Origin: Chionoecetes opilio
Taxonomy: Eukaryota > Arthropoda > Malacostraca > Decapoda > Majidae
Direction: 5' to 3'
NCBI GenBank assembly: GCA_016584305.1
Contig: JACEEZ010019096.1
Coordinates: forward strand, 72,244 to 136,243
Length of the DNA stretch: 64,000 nt
A program made the position numbers and the translations under genes. Shown here piece by piece: positions 43,501 through 52,589 of the stretch (position 1 is its first letter; every line of letters begins with the position of its first letter). The notes below the pieces were generated by a model. The model was given only the letters and a program-made list of their open reading frames with translations. It was not told the DNA's origin and did no database searches.

Positions 43501-43930
43501 GTGGAGGGGGCAGGAGGTGGAATGGTGTGGTTTGGGCAGGGAGGGGGAAGGGTGTGTGGGGGGGGGCGGGGAAGGGGGGGAAGGGGTGTGGAGGGGGAGT
43601 GGTGTGGATGGGGCAGGGGGTTTAAAATGGTGGGGGAAGGGGGAAGGGGGTTGGATGGTGCAGGAGGGGTTTTGATGTGGTTTGGGCCCAAAGGGTGGAA
43701 GGGTTGTCGAGGGGGAAAGGAGGGGGAATGGTTTTGGTTTGGGGCAGGGGGGAAGGGTGTGGTTTGGGGCAGGGGTGGAAGGGTGGGGGAGGGGGCAGGA
43801 GGGGAAAAGGGTTTTTGTTTGGGGGCAGGGGTGGGGAATGGTGGGGATGGGGCAGGAGGGGGAATGGTGGGGAAATGGAGCAGGAGGGGGAATGGTGCTT
43901 GTGGAGGGGGGTAGGGAGGTATACAGAGGG
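31540..43930 (+). repeat. 12.4 kb G-rich satellite, ~26-bp unit with inverted units interspersed
   Basis: The basic unit resembles GGTGTGGATGGGGCAGGAGG followed by TGGAAT (about 26 bp). At irregular intervals (roughly 80-250 bp) an inverted unit, CACCATCCACCCACCTCCTG, interrupts the array, so neighbouring forward and inverted units can pair. The + strand is strongly G-rich. The C-rich strand lacks stops, giving frames up to 1208 residues of Pro/Ser/His/Phe that are artefacts. Unit drift is partly homopolymer noise, most extreme at 40550-40640. Confidence 0.9.
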
Positions 43931-44160
43931 AGGTATGGATGTTTTTTTTGGGTTTATAGAGGGGATAGAGGTAATTGGTCCAGTTTGGATAAGGGGGAAA
44001 AAACCCAGATAGATAGATTGGATTTAATGATAATATGGAGATAGTTTAGATAGATAGATAGGGAAATAGTAGATAGATAGATAGATAGGGGAGAAAAGAT
44101 GGATATGGATATGGGATAATAGATAATATAGATATGAAAAAGATGGGATAGATAGAAATG
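43931..44160. repeat. GATA-type microsatellite
   Basis: AGATAGATAGATAG runs with interruptions, directly after the satellite. Confidence 0.85.
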
Positions 44161-44944
44161 GGAAAAAAGGTTTCCCGGGGGCGATCCCTTATTTCCGGGG
44201 ATACTGCGATACTATCCCCTGCCAAAAAAAGAAATCGCAGTATGGGCCCAAAGCAGCAAAGTAGCGGAGTAAAAGAAATCGCAACTAAAGTTTTGGGTTA
44301 AAATTTCCCGCGAACCTTTTAAAAGCCCCCCCTTAAAAAAAGTTTTTTCAGCGGCAATGCGCTTTAGATTTGGCCCCCTTACTGTCCAAACCCCTTTTTC
44401 AAAAAGCACCAGAAAATTTTGTTTATTTTCAATTCAATAAAATAGTTTTTTTTGGCTAATAAAGTTTTTTCTTTTTGTACCAAAATATCGCAAAGCAAAA
44501 TTTTTTGGGATCGGGAGTTCGCTGCGATACTTTTCGCTTTTGAAAAAATATCGGTAGCGGAGTATCGCCCGGGATTGCTATCGTTTTTTAAAAATCCGAA
44601 AAAGGGGAGCGGAGTATCGCGTATCAAAAATGCGGGAAAAAAGTATCGCAATGTCGTTTTTCCCCACTACCAAAAAAAAGTTTTCGCAAAATCGTTTTCG
44701 CACTAAAACCAAAAAAAAATATCGGGGGCCCCACCTCTGGAAAACAGGGTACAACCCAAAAGGTCACTGTTTTCCCAAAAACCCCCCTTTTTGGCTAAAA
44801 CCAAAGCAAAAAAGAAAAATATAAAACTTTTAAAACTCAAACCCATATATACTAAAAATATATAAACTACAAAACTGGGGAAATATATAACTAAACTATT
44901 CTATCCCCTTGCTATGAGAGGCCTATAAAAAAAATTACCTATTA
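44161..44944. other. Unassigned noisy stretch with GTATCGC motifs
   Basis: GCGATAC/GTATCGC recur (about 44205, 44570, 44610, 44640). Homopolymers are inflated, so the ends of any element cannot be set. Confidence 0.35.
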
Positions 44945-45175
44945 AAAAACCCTTCACGCCCAGAAAACTTTCCCTTTTCTATATAAAATTTCTGTTGTTA
45001 AACCCTAAAATTACGAAAAGGGAAACTGAAAAATACCAAAATTGTTTTGTGGGGCAAGGGTACTAAAAAAGGTCATAGCTTTTAAAATGTTTTCATAAAA
45101 TTTCCCAAAAATCGTCTTAAAAGGTACCCCAAAATTACAATGGAAAAATTTTGTTTCTTGGGGGCTCGGGGTTTA
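44945..45175 (-). mobile_element. piggyBac-like MITE, copy 11 (noisy)
   Basis: Recognisable from CCCTTCACGCCCAGA, GGTCATAGCTTTTAAAAT and ACCCCAAAATTACAATGG, but nearly every change from the clean copies is a lengthened or merged run. Confidence 0.75.
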
Positions 45176-45529
45176 AAAACCCATATGAATTCCTCAGCAA
45201 AAATATAGAGGAATACAGTCAGTATTCTTAAACTTTATAGTATTCTTTATTTTGTATATCTTTACTCATCTTATGCTATTTTGATGCCATCCCAAGGAGT
45301 AATTTTTGTTCCCCTTTGGAGCCCCGGCCCGCACAAAAGGGTTGTAAAAAATACTATAGACAAACAATAGCTTTATGCATAAAAACTAAAAACATCAATA
45401 GCTCAGGGATAAAAAACTATAGACTCCCAAAAGGGTTATGAAAAAAATAAATATAGACAAAAGTACAAATGGAGAACAAACCATTAAAATGCTTACCGGG
45501 AATAACACTAAAAGTCGCCAGTCAACTCG
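45176..45529. other. Unassigned noisy stretch
   Basis: AT-rich. Nothing recognised. Confidence 0.3.
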
Positions 45530-45735
45530 CCACTGGCCTTTAAAGTCGCCCGGCCCCAATATTTTTATGAATTTTAGCATCCCTACAGACTTGTTGGGGC
45601 CACTGAAACGCATGCACAGTGTTTTTTATTATGTAACATCACACTACCTGTCTTCAGTGGGACCTAAAAGTCTGTTTGAGCTATAATTTATAAAATATTG
45701 TGCCCTGGCGACATTAATATAGTGGCAAGTGATGG
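45530..45735. mobile_element. Palindromic MITE related to the copy at 29815 (noisy)
   Basis: AAGTCGCCCGGCCCCAATAT and AATTTTAGCATCCCTACAGA on the left; ATTGTGCCCTGGCGACATTA on the right. Same family as 29815-29965, longer centre. Confidence 0.55.
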
Positions 45736-46084
45736 CGAAAAATATGTTTGTACGGGAAAAAGGGTTGTAATGACTGGAAATATATCATTGCCCTTTTTAT
45801 TTTCCCCCATTTATCCATCTCAAGTGGTATTTTTCCTTGGGTTTGTCATAATATACAGTACGTAAAAAATCTTCGTATTCGGGCCCCTCATTATTCGGAC
45901 TTTGACATTTATTTGACATTTTTTTACATATCCCCCCATTATAATCACCCCTTTTCGGAAACCTTGCAATTACTCGGACCACCTTGGGCCCCAAATTAAA
46001 TTCCCCAATAAAAAAGGGGGTTTTTTTTCTGTAAAACCAAGGGCCAAACTGGGCAGTCGGCGTGCAGCCCAAAAACATTTTATC
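45736..46084. other. Unassigned noisy stretch
   Basis: No recognised feature. Confidence 0.3.
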
Positions 46085-46295
46085 CCCTTTCCTTTTTAGG
46101 GGTGTTTTAAAAATGGTTTCCGGGGAAAACCTTTGGGGAACCTGGGGGAAGGGGAAAGTGGTAACCCCAATGGCACACTAGGCCCTGTGTCCCGGGGGAC
46201 CAAAAGCTCAAGGGTTTAAAGCCCCCGGAGAATTTAAGCAACCCAGGCCCCGCCCTAGCTTTATTTCATGCCCCCCCCTTTTCCTTTAAGTATTT
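46085..46295 (+). mobile_element. SINE body, noisy copy
   Basis: GGGGAACCTGGGGGAAGGGG, CACACTAGGCCCTGTGTCCC and CAACCCAGGCCCCGCCC align with the body of the SINE at 13920-14115. The tRNA head is not recognisable. Confidence 0.6.
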
Positions 46296-46443
46296 TTACT
46301 ACGGTTTTCCTTTCCGGGTAATTTTCTATTTGTCAATCTGTAAATATATATAAACATCCTGATATCAATTTTTTTATCAAAACAAAGGGCTGTTGTTTTA
46401 TAATCATCTGTTTTTTAAGACCCCCATCTGTACCTTACCCATG
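46296..46443. repeat. Host duplication unit, left copy (noisy)
   Basis: TAAGACCCCCATCTGTACCT matches TAAGACCCCTATCTGTACCT at 48362-48382. It is the host segment into which three elements inserted. Confidence 0.6.
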
Positions 46444-48244
46444 CAAAGCTGGGCCCCTAAATCCCTTAAAAGTAAATTTTAAAAACTAAATACTAAATAC
46501 AGGGGGGGAAATGTTTTTAAATACTAAATACTAAAAACATTTTACATGTATTTTTAAAAACTAAAAACTAAATTCATCAATTGTATTTTAAAAACCCCTT
46601 TGTAAATACATTTTAAATACAACCCCAATTTTAAAATGTCCGAAAAAAAAGAATTTCTTTTTGGGTTTCCCTTTTGGAAATTTTTCGTTTTCCCTTAAAA
46701 ATTTTTTCCCTTTTCAGGCCTAAAATTTCCCTTTTAAATCAGGGGCATTTCCTTGCCATTGGGGAAAAATATTTACTGTTAAAATCGGGTTGCCCAAAAG
46801 GGTTTGGGGGGGTTTAAAAGGCCCAAAAACAAATTTAAATTTTCCTGAGTATAATTTTAATATGTTGTTATACCCTAAAAAAAACTATATTTCCCCACTG
46901 CCCCTAAAGTCCCCCCAGGGGCCCCTATAAAAGGGAAAATTTAAGAAAAGAGAGAGATAGACAGACAGACAAGAAGAGGGGATACAATCCTTTAGAGCCT
47001 TCACGGGCCTCTTCGCTCCTTCACGCATCCCAAGGAGTCCCTGAGAGGGGGTTGAAGTCCCACAGGGTTGCTATAGTACTCCTAGGTTTTTATAAATACT
47101 TTGACAATCGGGATGGTTGGGTCAAATAGGGATTTAAAAATACTAAAACTAATACTGAAAATTTTCTAAAACTGATCGTTTTTAAATTTAAGTAAAATTA
47201 ATCTAGGTTTAAAGGGTATCATACTTTTTTGTCTTGGGATAAGGGTTTTCTAATTTTTTGATTTTTAAAGGGAAAAATCTGGAAGTATCATGTTTTTGTT
47301 TAATTGGGTGAAATGGGACTTCTAAAACCCTTGTTAAATGAAAATTTGGGTTCCAGAAAATTTGTGTTCGGGATGCCCGGGTTAAAATTTCTAGGAAATC
47401 ATTTTCCAAACAAATCTATTTTTTAAAAAAAAAAGCAAATTTTTCAAGGGGGAGGCTATGGCCCTTTATTTTTTTTTTTTAAAACACGTTTTTTTTCATA
47501 ACTAAAAAACGATGGCAGTACGTGCAAGAAGTATTTATTAAATAGAACAGAAAACAAGGGCTATCATTTGGGGTAAAGCAAAAAAATATTGATTTGGGAA
47601 ATAACCCGAAAAGCATATTTGTACATTTTTTACAAAATATCATTTTCTCGACAACCATTAGGTTTTTTGAAAAAACCGATTTAAATGCCTCAGTAGAACA
47701 CCTCAAAACGAACCTTTTTTACTTTCCCTAAGATTTTTACAACTCATAGTTTTGGGCAAAATAAAAAAAACATTGATCGTCGACAATTTTTTTAATATTT
47801 TTTAGCAGCCAAATCCAAAATATTTTGTTCACTAGATATGGGGGGAAAAGCCCGGGGGGTACAATTGTAGATCCTCCATTTTCAATGACTTTTGATTTGG
47901 GGTGTGGCTGGTTTTTGGGGGAAAAAGGGGTTTTGAGGGTGGGAAAGCGTTATAGTAAAATATAAGTTTAAAACTGTACAGGGCCACCTCCGTGTAGGTC
48001 CCCACGGCCTCCTGTAGCTTCCCATTTTCTTATGTTTTTTATGTTCTTACATTTTCTGATAAAAAAAAAAAAAAAAATTTTTTAAATGTATTTAAAAACA
48101 ATGTATTTAAATATTCATAAAAGGATTTAATACTGGGATTTAAATACATTACAAACCAAAATTTTTTATAAATACATTTCTAAATACACAAATGTATTTA
48201 AATACGTATTTAAATACAATTGTATTTAAATACTGCCCAGCTCT
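46444..48244. mobile_element. hAT-like element (CAGAGCTGGGCAGTATTTAA ends)
   Basis: The right end reads AATACTGCCCAGCTCTG after a ~180 bp zone rich in TATTTAAATAC. The left end CAAAGCTGGGCCCCTAAAT is a noisy form. The right target duplication TACCTATG (48245-48252) corresponds to the noisy TTACCCATG on the left. No transposase is readable. It contains a CR1 tail at 47985-48055 and a short GACA/GATA run near 46955. Confidence 0.6.
47985..48055 (+). mobile_element. CR1-like LINE tail inside the hAT-like element
   Basis: GTGTAGGTCCCCACGGCCTC plus CTGTAGCTTCC and a TTATGTT tail; matches the other CR1 ends, with homopolymer changes. Confidence 0.6.
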
Positions 48245-48387
48245 GTACCTATGTAGTATTGTGAAGCCCTCTCGCCAAGGTGTGTGGGGAGGCCTGGCAT
48301 ACCATATACACCACACCTCCCTTTCTCCTTCCCTTCTTCCACCACACATTAAGACCACAAATTAAGACCCCTATCTGTACCTGTACC
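48245..48387. repeat. Host duplication unit, middle copy
   Basis: TACCTATGTAGTATTGTGAA then GCCCTCTCGCCAAGGTGT, repeated at 49002-49010 plus 49578-49605 around element D. This copy is the empty site for element D. Confidence 0.8.
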
Positions 48388-48993
48388 CAGTGGCGGCTCG
48401 TGATAAAATAAAAGGGGGGACTGCAAGCTTCACACAACAGAAGGATACATAAATTTTCCCTATCTCAGGTATGAGTTGTACGTAGTTGATGTTCACGGAT
48501 TTCAGGGCATGGTAGTAGTGGTGGTGGTAGAAGGGATGGTGGGGGTGGTAGTGTTGGCAGTAGAGGGGATGGCTGAGGTGGTGATGGTAGAATTACAGTA
48601 TTACTTGAAAATAAAATCACGTACCGCTTGATTTTGCCGCCGCCGCCAGCCGTCACTATGCACACCGTTTACACGCACTGGCTGGGGACGAGACTAAAAG
48701 CTGGGGGACGAGACTAATAAGTTGGCACGGCTGCAGCTCTTGGCGTTCACAAGGGGCGCGGCGGCAGCACAGACATGAATCGTACAGCAAATATGAACGT
48801 AACTTACATTTAGGTCTGGTTTTAATGAAAATTCACTTAGTAACGTATTGAAAATAACATATAATGACTTTTTATTATGATATATTTGTTAGTAGCGTAT
48901 CAATTCTGCTGTGTCTCTAAAGACATCATACACCTGGCAGTGAATGTCTGGGGGTGCTGCAGCTCCGCAGCCCTATGCCACGAGCCGCCATTG
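48388..48993. mobile_element. hAT-like MITE with 8-bp target duplication CCTGTACC
   Basis: Ends CAGTGGCGGCTCGTG and its complement CACGAGCCGCCATTG, one mismatch apart. Perfect 8-bp duplications CCTGTACC at 48380-48387 and 48994-49001. No transposase; 606 bp. Confidence 0.9.
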
Positions 48994-49010
48994 CCTGTAC
49001 CTATGTAGTA

Positions 49011-49577
49011 CAGTGGACCCTCGATTTAACGGACCTCGGTTTAACGGATTTCGGATTTAACGGACTCCATTCGCTACTGGACAAGTGGACTGAACCCTTC
49101 AAAAAGTCCGCTGCTTGAAGAATGCGTCCGTTAGGTCAGAGCTTCAATGTAAAATGTGTCCGAGCAGTGCAGTGTTCTTGCCAAATCCAGCATGTAGCGC
49201 CAGTCACTGTCTGCCTCCCAACCTAGCTACTCTGGTTGTGTTTGTGATTATTTCTCATTTATTTCACTATTTTTCCTGTGTTTTCTATATTTTCACCCCC
49301 CCAGGAAAAATACCCTCGCACTAACGTAGTACTTCTCCCCTCTTTTAGTCTGTTAACCCCTTCACGCCCAGATCTTTCCTTTGCTATATAAATTCGTCTG
49401 TTGTTAGCCATAAAATTATGAAAACTAACAATATACCAAATTAGTTAGTCGACAAGGATACTAAACAGGTCATAGCTATAAAATATTGCTTATATTCACT
49501 AACAATCGTCTAATGGTGCCCAAATTATAATGGAAATTATGTTCTGGGCTTCAAGGGGTTAAATCGAGGGTCAACTG
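49011..49577. mobile_element. Tigger/pogo-like element D
   Basis: Ends CAGTGGACCCTCGATTTAAC and the complement of CAGTTGACCCTCGATTTAA, with TA at 49009-49010 and 49578-49579. A MITE is inserted at the TTAA of its right end. The empty site lies at about 48251-48256. Confidence 0.85.
49353..49562 (-). mobile_element. piggyBac-like MITE, copy 12, inside element D
   Basis: TTAA at 49353-49356 and 49559-49562. It sits exactly in the TTAA of the Tigger-like inverted repeat, so it is younger than element D. Confidence 0.88.
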
Positions 49578-49671
49578 TATTGTGAAGCCCTCTCGCCAAG
49601 GTGTAGGGAGTCCAGCCAGCATATTCTGGCCCGTTCTCTATGCGAGTATGTGGAGTTTACTCTTGAACACA

Positions 49672-50643
49672 TTAGGTTAGGTTATGTTAGGTTACGGATA
49701 GGGTAGGTTAAGGTTTCCTAGGTTACGGATAGGGTAGGTTAAGTTTTCCTAGGTTACGGATAGGGTAGGTTAAGTTTTCCTAGGTTACGGATAGGGTAGG
49801 TTAAGGTTTCCTAGGTTACGGATAGGGTAGGTTAAGGTTTCCTAGGTTATGGATAGGGTAGGTTAAGGTTTCCTAGGTTACGGATAGGGTAGGTTAAGGT
49901 TTCCTAGGTTACGGATAGGGTAGGTTAAGGTTTCCTAGGTTACGGATAGGGTAGGTTAAGTTTTCCTAGGTTACGGATAGGGTAGGTTAAGGTTTCCTAG
50001 GTTACGGATAGGGTAGGTTAAGGTTTCCTAGGTTATGGATAGGGTAGGTTAAGGTTTCCTAGGTTACGGATAGGGTAGGTTAAGTTTTCCTAGGTTACGG
50101 ATAGGGTAGGTTAAGTTTTCCTAGGTTATGGATAGGGTAGGTTAAGGTTTCCTAGGTTACGGATAGGGTAGGTTAAGTTTTCCTAGGTTACGGATAGGGT
50201 AGGTTAAGTTTTCCTAGGTTATGGATAGGGTAGGTTAAGGTTTCCTAGGTTACGGATAGGGTAGGTTAAGGTTTCCTAGGTTATGGATAGGGTAGGTTAA
50301 GGTTTCCTAGGTTAAGGATAGGGTAGGTTAAGGTTTCCTAGGTTACGGATAGGGTAGGTTAAGGTTTCCTAGGTTACGGATAGGGTAGGTTAAGGTTTCC
50401 TAGGTTATGGATAGGGTAGGTTAAGTTTTCCTAGGTTACGGATAGGGTAGGTTAAGGTTTCCTAGGTTACGGATAGGGTAGGTTAAGGTTTCCTAGGTTA
50501 TGGATAGGGTAGGTTAAGGTTTCCTAGGTTATGGATAGGGTAGGTTAAGGTTTCCTAGGTTACGGATAGGGTAGGTTAAGGTTTCCTAGGTTATGGATAG
50601 GGTAGTTTAATGTTTCCTAGGTTACAGATAGGGTAGGTTAAGC
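49672..50643 (+). repeat. 31-bp minisatellite, about 31 units
   Basis: The unit contains GGATAGGGTAGGTTAAGGTT and TCCTAGGTTAC. Variation is mostly TTACGG/TTATGG and AAGGTT/AAGTTT. It shares AGGTTA motifs with the MITE core at 4055-4260. Confidence 0.95.
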
Positions 50644-51150
50644 AGAAACATGATATTGAGAAGAATATTTTGTGGAAATATTCTGGAAATGAAGATCACA
50701 GAGAGTATTGCAGAAACATGATATTGAGAAGAATATTTTGTGGAAATATTCTGGAAATGAAGATCACAGAGAGTATTGCAGAAACATGATATTGAGAAGA
50801 AGATTTTGTGGTAATATTCTGGAAATGAAGATCACAGAGAGTATTGCAGAAACAAGATATTGAGAAGAAGATTTTGTGGTAATATTCTGGAAATGAAAAC
50901 ACCAGAGTATTGCAAAAATATGATATTGAGAAGAAGTATTGAGAAGAAGAATATTTTGCGGTAATATTCTGGAAATGAAGATCACAGAGAGTATTGCAGA
51001 AACAAGATATTGAGAAGAAGATTTTGTGGTAATATTCTGGAAATGAAGATCACAGAGAGTATTGCAGAAACATAATATTGAGAAGAAGTATTGAGAAGAA
51101 GATTTTGTGGTAGTAAATATACTGGAAATGAAAATATTATAGAGTATTGC
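50644..51150. repeat. 68-bp minisatellite, about 7 units
   Basis: The unit begins GCAGAAACATGATATTGAGA and contains TTCTGGAAATGAAGATCACA. Some units carry an inserted AGTATTGAGAAGAA. Stop-free minus-strand frames across it are artefacts. Confidence 0.92.
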
Positions 51151-51177
51151 AAAAAACATGTTACCATAAAAACCTTG

Positions 51178-51354
51178 TGTGGGGGTGTGTGGCAACCCTC
51201 ATCTTCCCGCCACATCTCAGTGTCACCCGAGGCGGGCAGTTGTGACTCCGGCGAGGCAGTGACCAGTCGTCCTGTCAGCTCTCTGTAATTAGAGGTTAAG
51301 TCTCCAATAAACATCACGCCGCGCCCCCAGCCCTTCTGTGTTCCAACCCCACCA
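51178..51354 (+). repeat. Left LTR
   Basis: Starts TGTGGGGGTGTGTGGCAACC and ends CCAACCCCACCA. It carries an AATAAA polyadenylation signal at 51306-51311. Its last A is also the A of the gag ATG. Confidence 0.95.
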
Positions 51355-52589
51355 TGGCGCAGTATCTTCAGGGCCTCATGGAGGAAGGCATGGGCGGCGT
51401 AGAGATGCCTCCGGCAGGTAGCGGGCGCGCGGGAAGAGCCGCGTGGTCCAACTTGCCGCCATACCACAACGCCACGCGTTATACACCAAGCCCCGACATC
51501 ACACCAGCCACTCAGCAGCAACTCTGGCCAACGACCCGGCAGCATCGCCCACCACTTCCTCCAGGACCAGGGGGAGCGACCGTGGGCATGTCCCCGGCAA
51601 CGTTTGAGGCGTGGGCCACCAGCGTAGAGGACTACAGCAGCATCTGCGGTTGGGCGGCACCCACAGCGGCACCTTATGTATGCCTCCTTTGTAACACAGA
51701 GGTGCAACAGCGCATCGACGCGCGCCTGGGCAAGCAAGTGTTCAGGCAACTCTCAACCACGGAGGCAATCGACGTTGTGAGAAGCGTGGTGATCGGTACA
51801 CGCTGTATTATCGGAGCGTGGGCGGAATTCTTCTCTCTAGCACAGGCATCGAGTGACATTGTGTGTGCGTATATCTCCCAGTGCCGCGCCAAAGCGAATG
51901 AGTGCGGCTTTAGGTGCCCTGAGTGCCAGTGCCCCTTAGAGGAGTACATGCTCAGCAAGAAAATAGTGATGGGGCTACGTGATCGCAACATGAAAGCGGG
52001 GGTGTTGCGTTGCTTCCCACGCCTCGAGTCATTCAGTGAAATAGTTCGCGTGTGTGAAATTTTTGAGGCCGCGGAAAAGGCGAGTGACCAACCTTCGAGC
52101 TACGTAGCCAGTGTGGGGGTCGGTGACACACTACCCCCACCCGTCATGGCTCCACACCACGAGGTGGCAGCAGCGGGCCCCGCGCGCCGGCTTAGCGGAC
52201 AAGGAAAAACCCGCCAAGACGGAGTCCGGCGGGGACGCAGGCGGTGCCCAGCATGCGGTGAATCTGAGTGTACAGGTGGGCGTCAGTGCAGAGCGTTTGC
52301 AGCGACATGCCGTTATTGCGGCCAGAAGGGGCACTTCTGGCGCCTGTGTCCGGCCCTCACCCCCCAGGGCGGCGCTCGTCCGCCCGCCCATCATTCGAAC
52401 TTTACCCCTACCTCCGGTGCAGTGATCGTTGGAGGAGTGGAGATGGCGGCGTCGCTGCCCGTGGTGATCAGCTGCTCACGCCCTCGCGCCACGTGTCCCT
52501 ACACAGCAGTGGCGGACACTGGGGCGCAAGTGTCTGTGGCGGGTCGCCTACTGTTGGGGGACCTCGGCATATCCCAACGTCAGCTCTAG
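51354..52589 (+). CDS. Retrotransposon Gag-protease
   Basis: A 411-residue intact frame. The ATG is formed by the last base of the LTR plus TG of the primer-binding site, in the context CCACCATGG. Internal Met codons follow within 20 residues and could be used instead. The central part is helical Gag. A Cys cluster CPACGESECTGGRQC is followed by the CCHC knuckle CRYCGQKGHFWRLC (residues 319-332), which binds RNA. The end holds the aspartic protease motif ADTGAQVS (catalytic Asp 388), so gag and protease share one frame. It ends in TAG with protease only begun, implying that readthrough or a frameshift is needed or that the frame is broken here. Confidence 0.85.
   Translation: MAQYLQGLMEEGMGGVEMPPAGSGRAGRAAWSNLPPYHNATRYTPSPDITPATQQQLWPTTRQHRPPLPPGPGGATVGMSPATFEAWATSVEDYSSICGWAAPTAAPYVCLLCNTEVQQRIDARLGKQVFRQLSTTEAIDVVRSVVIGTRCIIGAWAEFFSLAQASSDIVCAYISQCRAKANECGFRCPECQCPLEEYMLSKKIVMGLRDRNMKAGVLRCFPRLESFSEIVRVCEIFEAAEKASDQPSSYVASVGVGDTLPPPVMAPHHEVAAAGPARRLSGQGKTRQDGVRRGRRRCPACGESECTGGRQCRAFAATCRYCGQKGHFWRLCPALTPQGGARPPAHHSNFTPTSGAVIVGGVEMAASLPVVISCSRPRATCPYTAVADTGAQVSVAGRLLLGDLGISQRQL

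Larger units (their letters stand above)
30300..48100. other. Region with inflated homopolymers (suspect consensus)
   Basis: Across this span single bases are replaced by extensions of neighbouring runs. The clearest controls are the MITE copy at 44945-45175 and the SINE body at 46085-46295: compared with clean copies in the same window, AGATCTTTCC becomes AGAAAACTTTCCC and GTGGACAAGG becomes GTGGGGCAAGGG. Coding calls in this span are unsafe. Confidence 0.75.

Noticed and set aside
31415..43920. Very long open frames (up to 1208 residues) rich in Pro, Ser, His and Phe, and Gly/Trp-rich ones on the other strand
   Set aside because: They follow the stop-poor G-rich satellite, appear in several frames at once and lack any domain.
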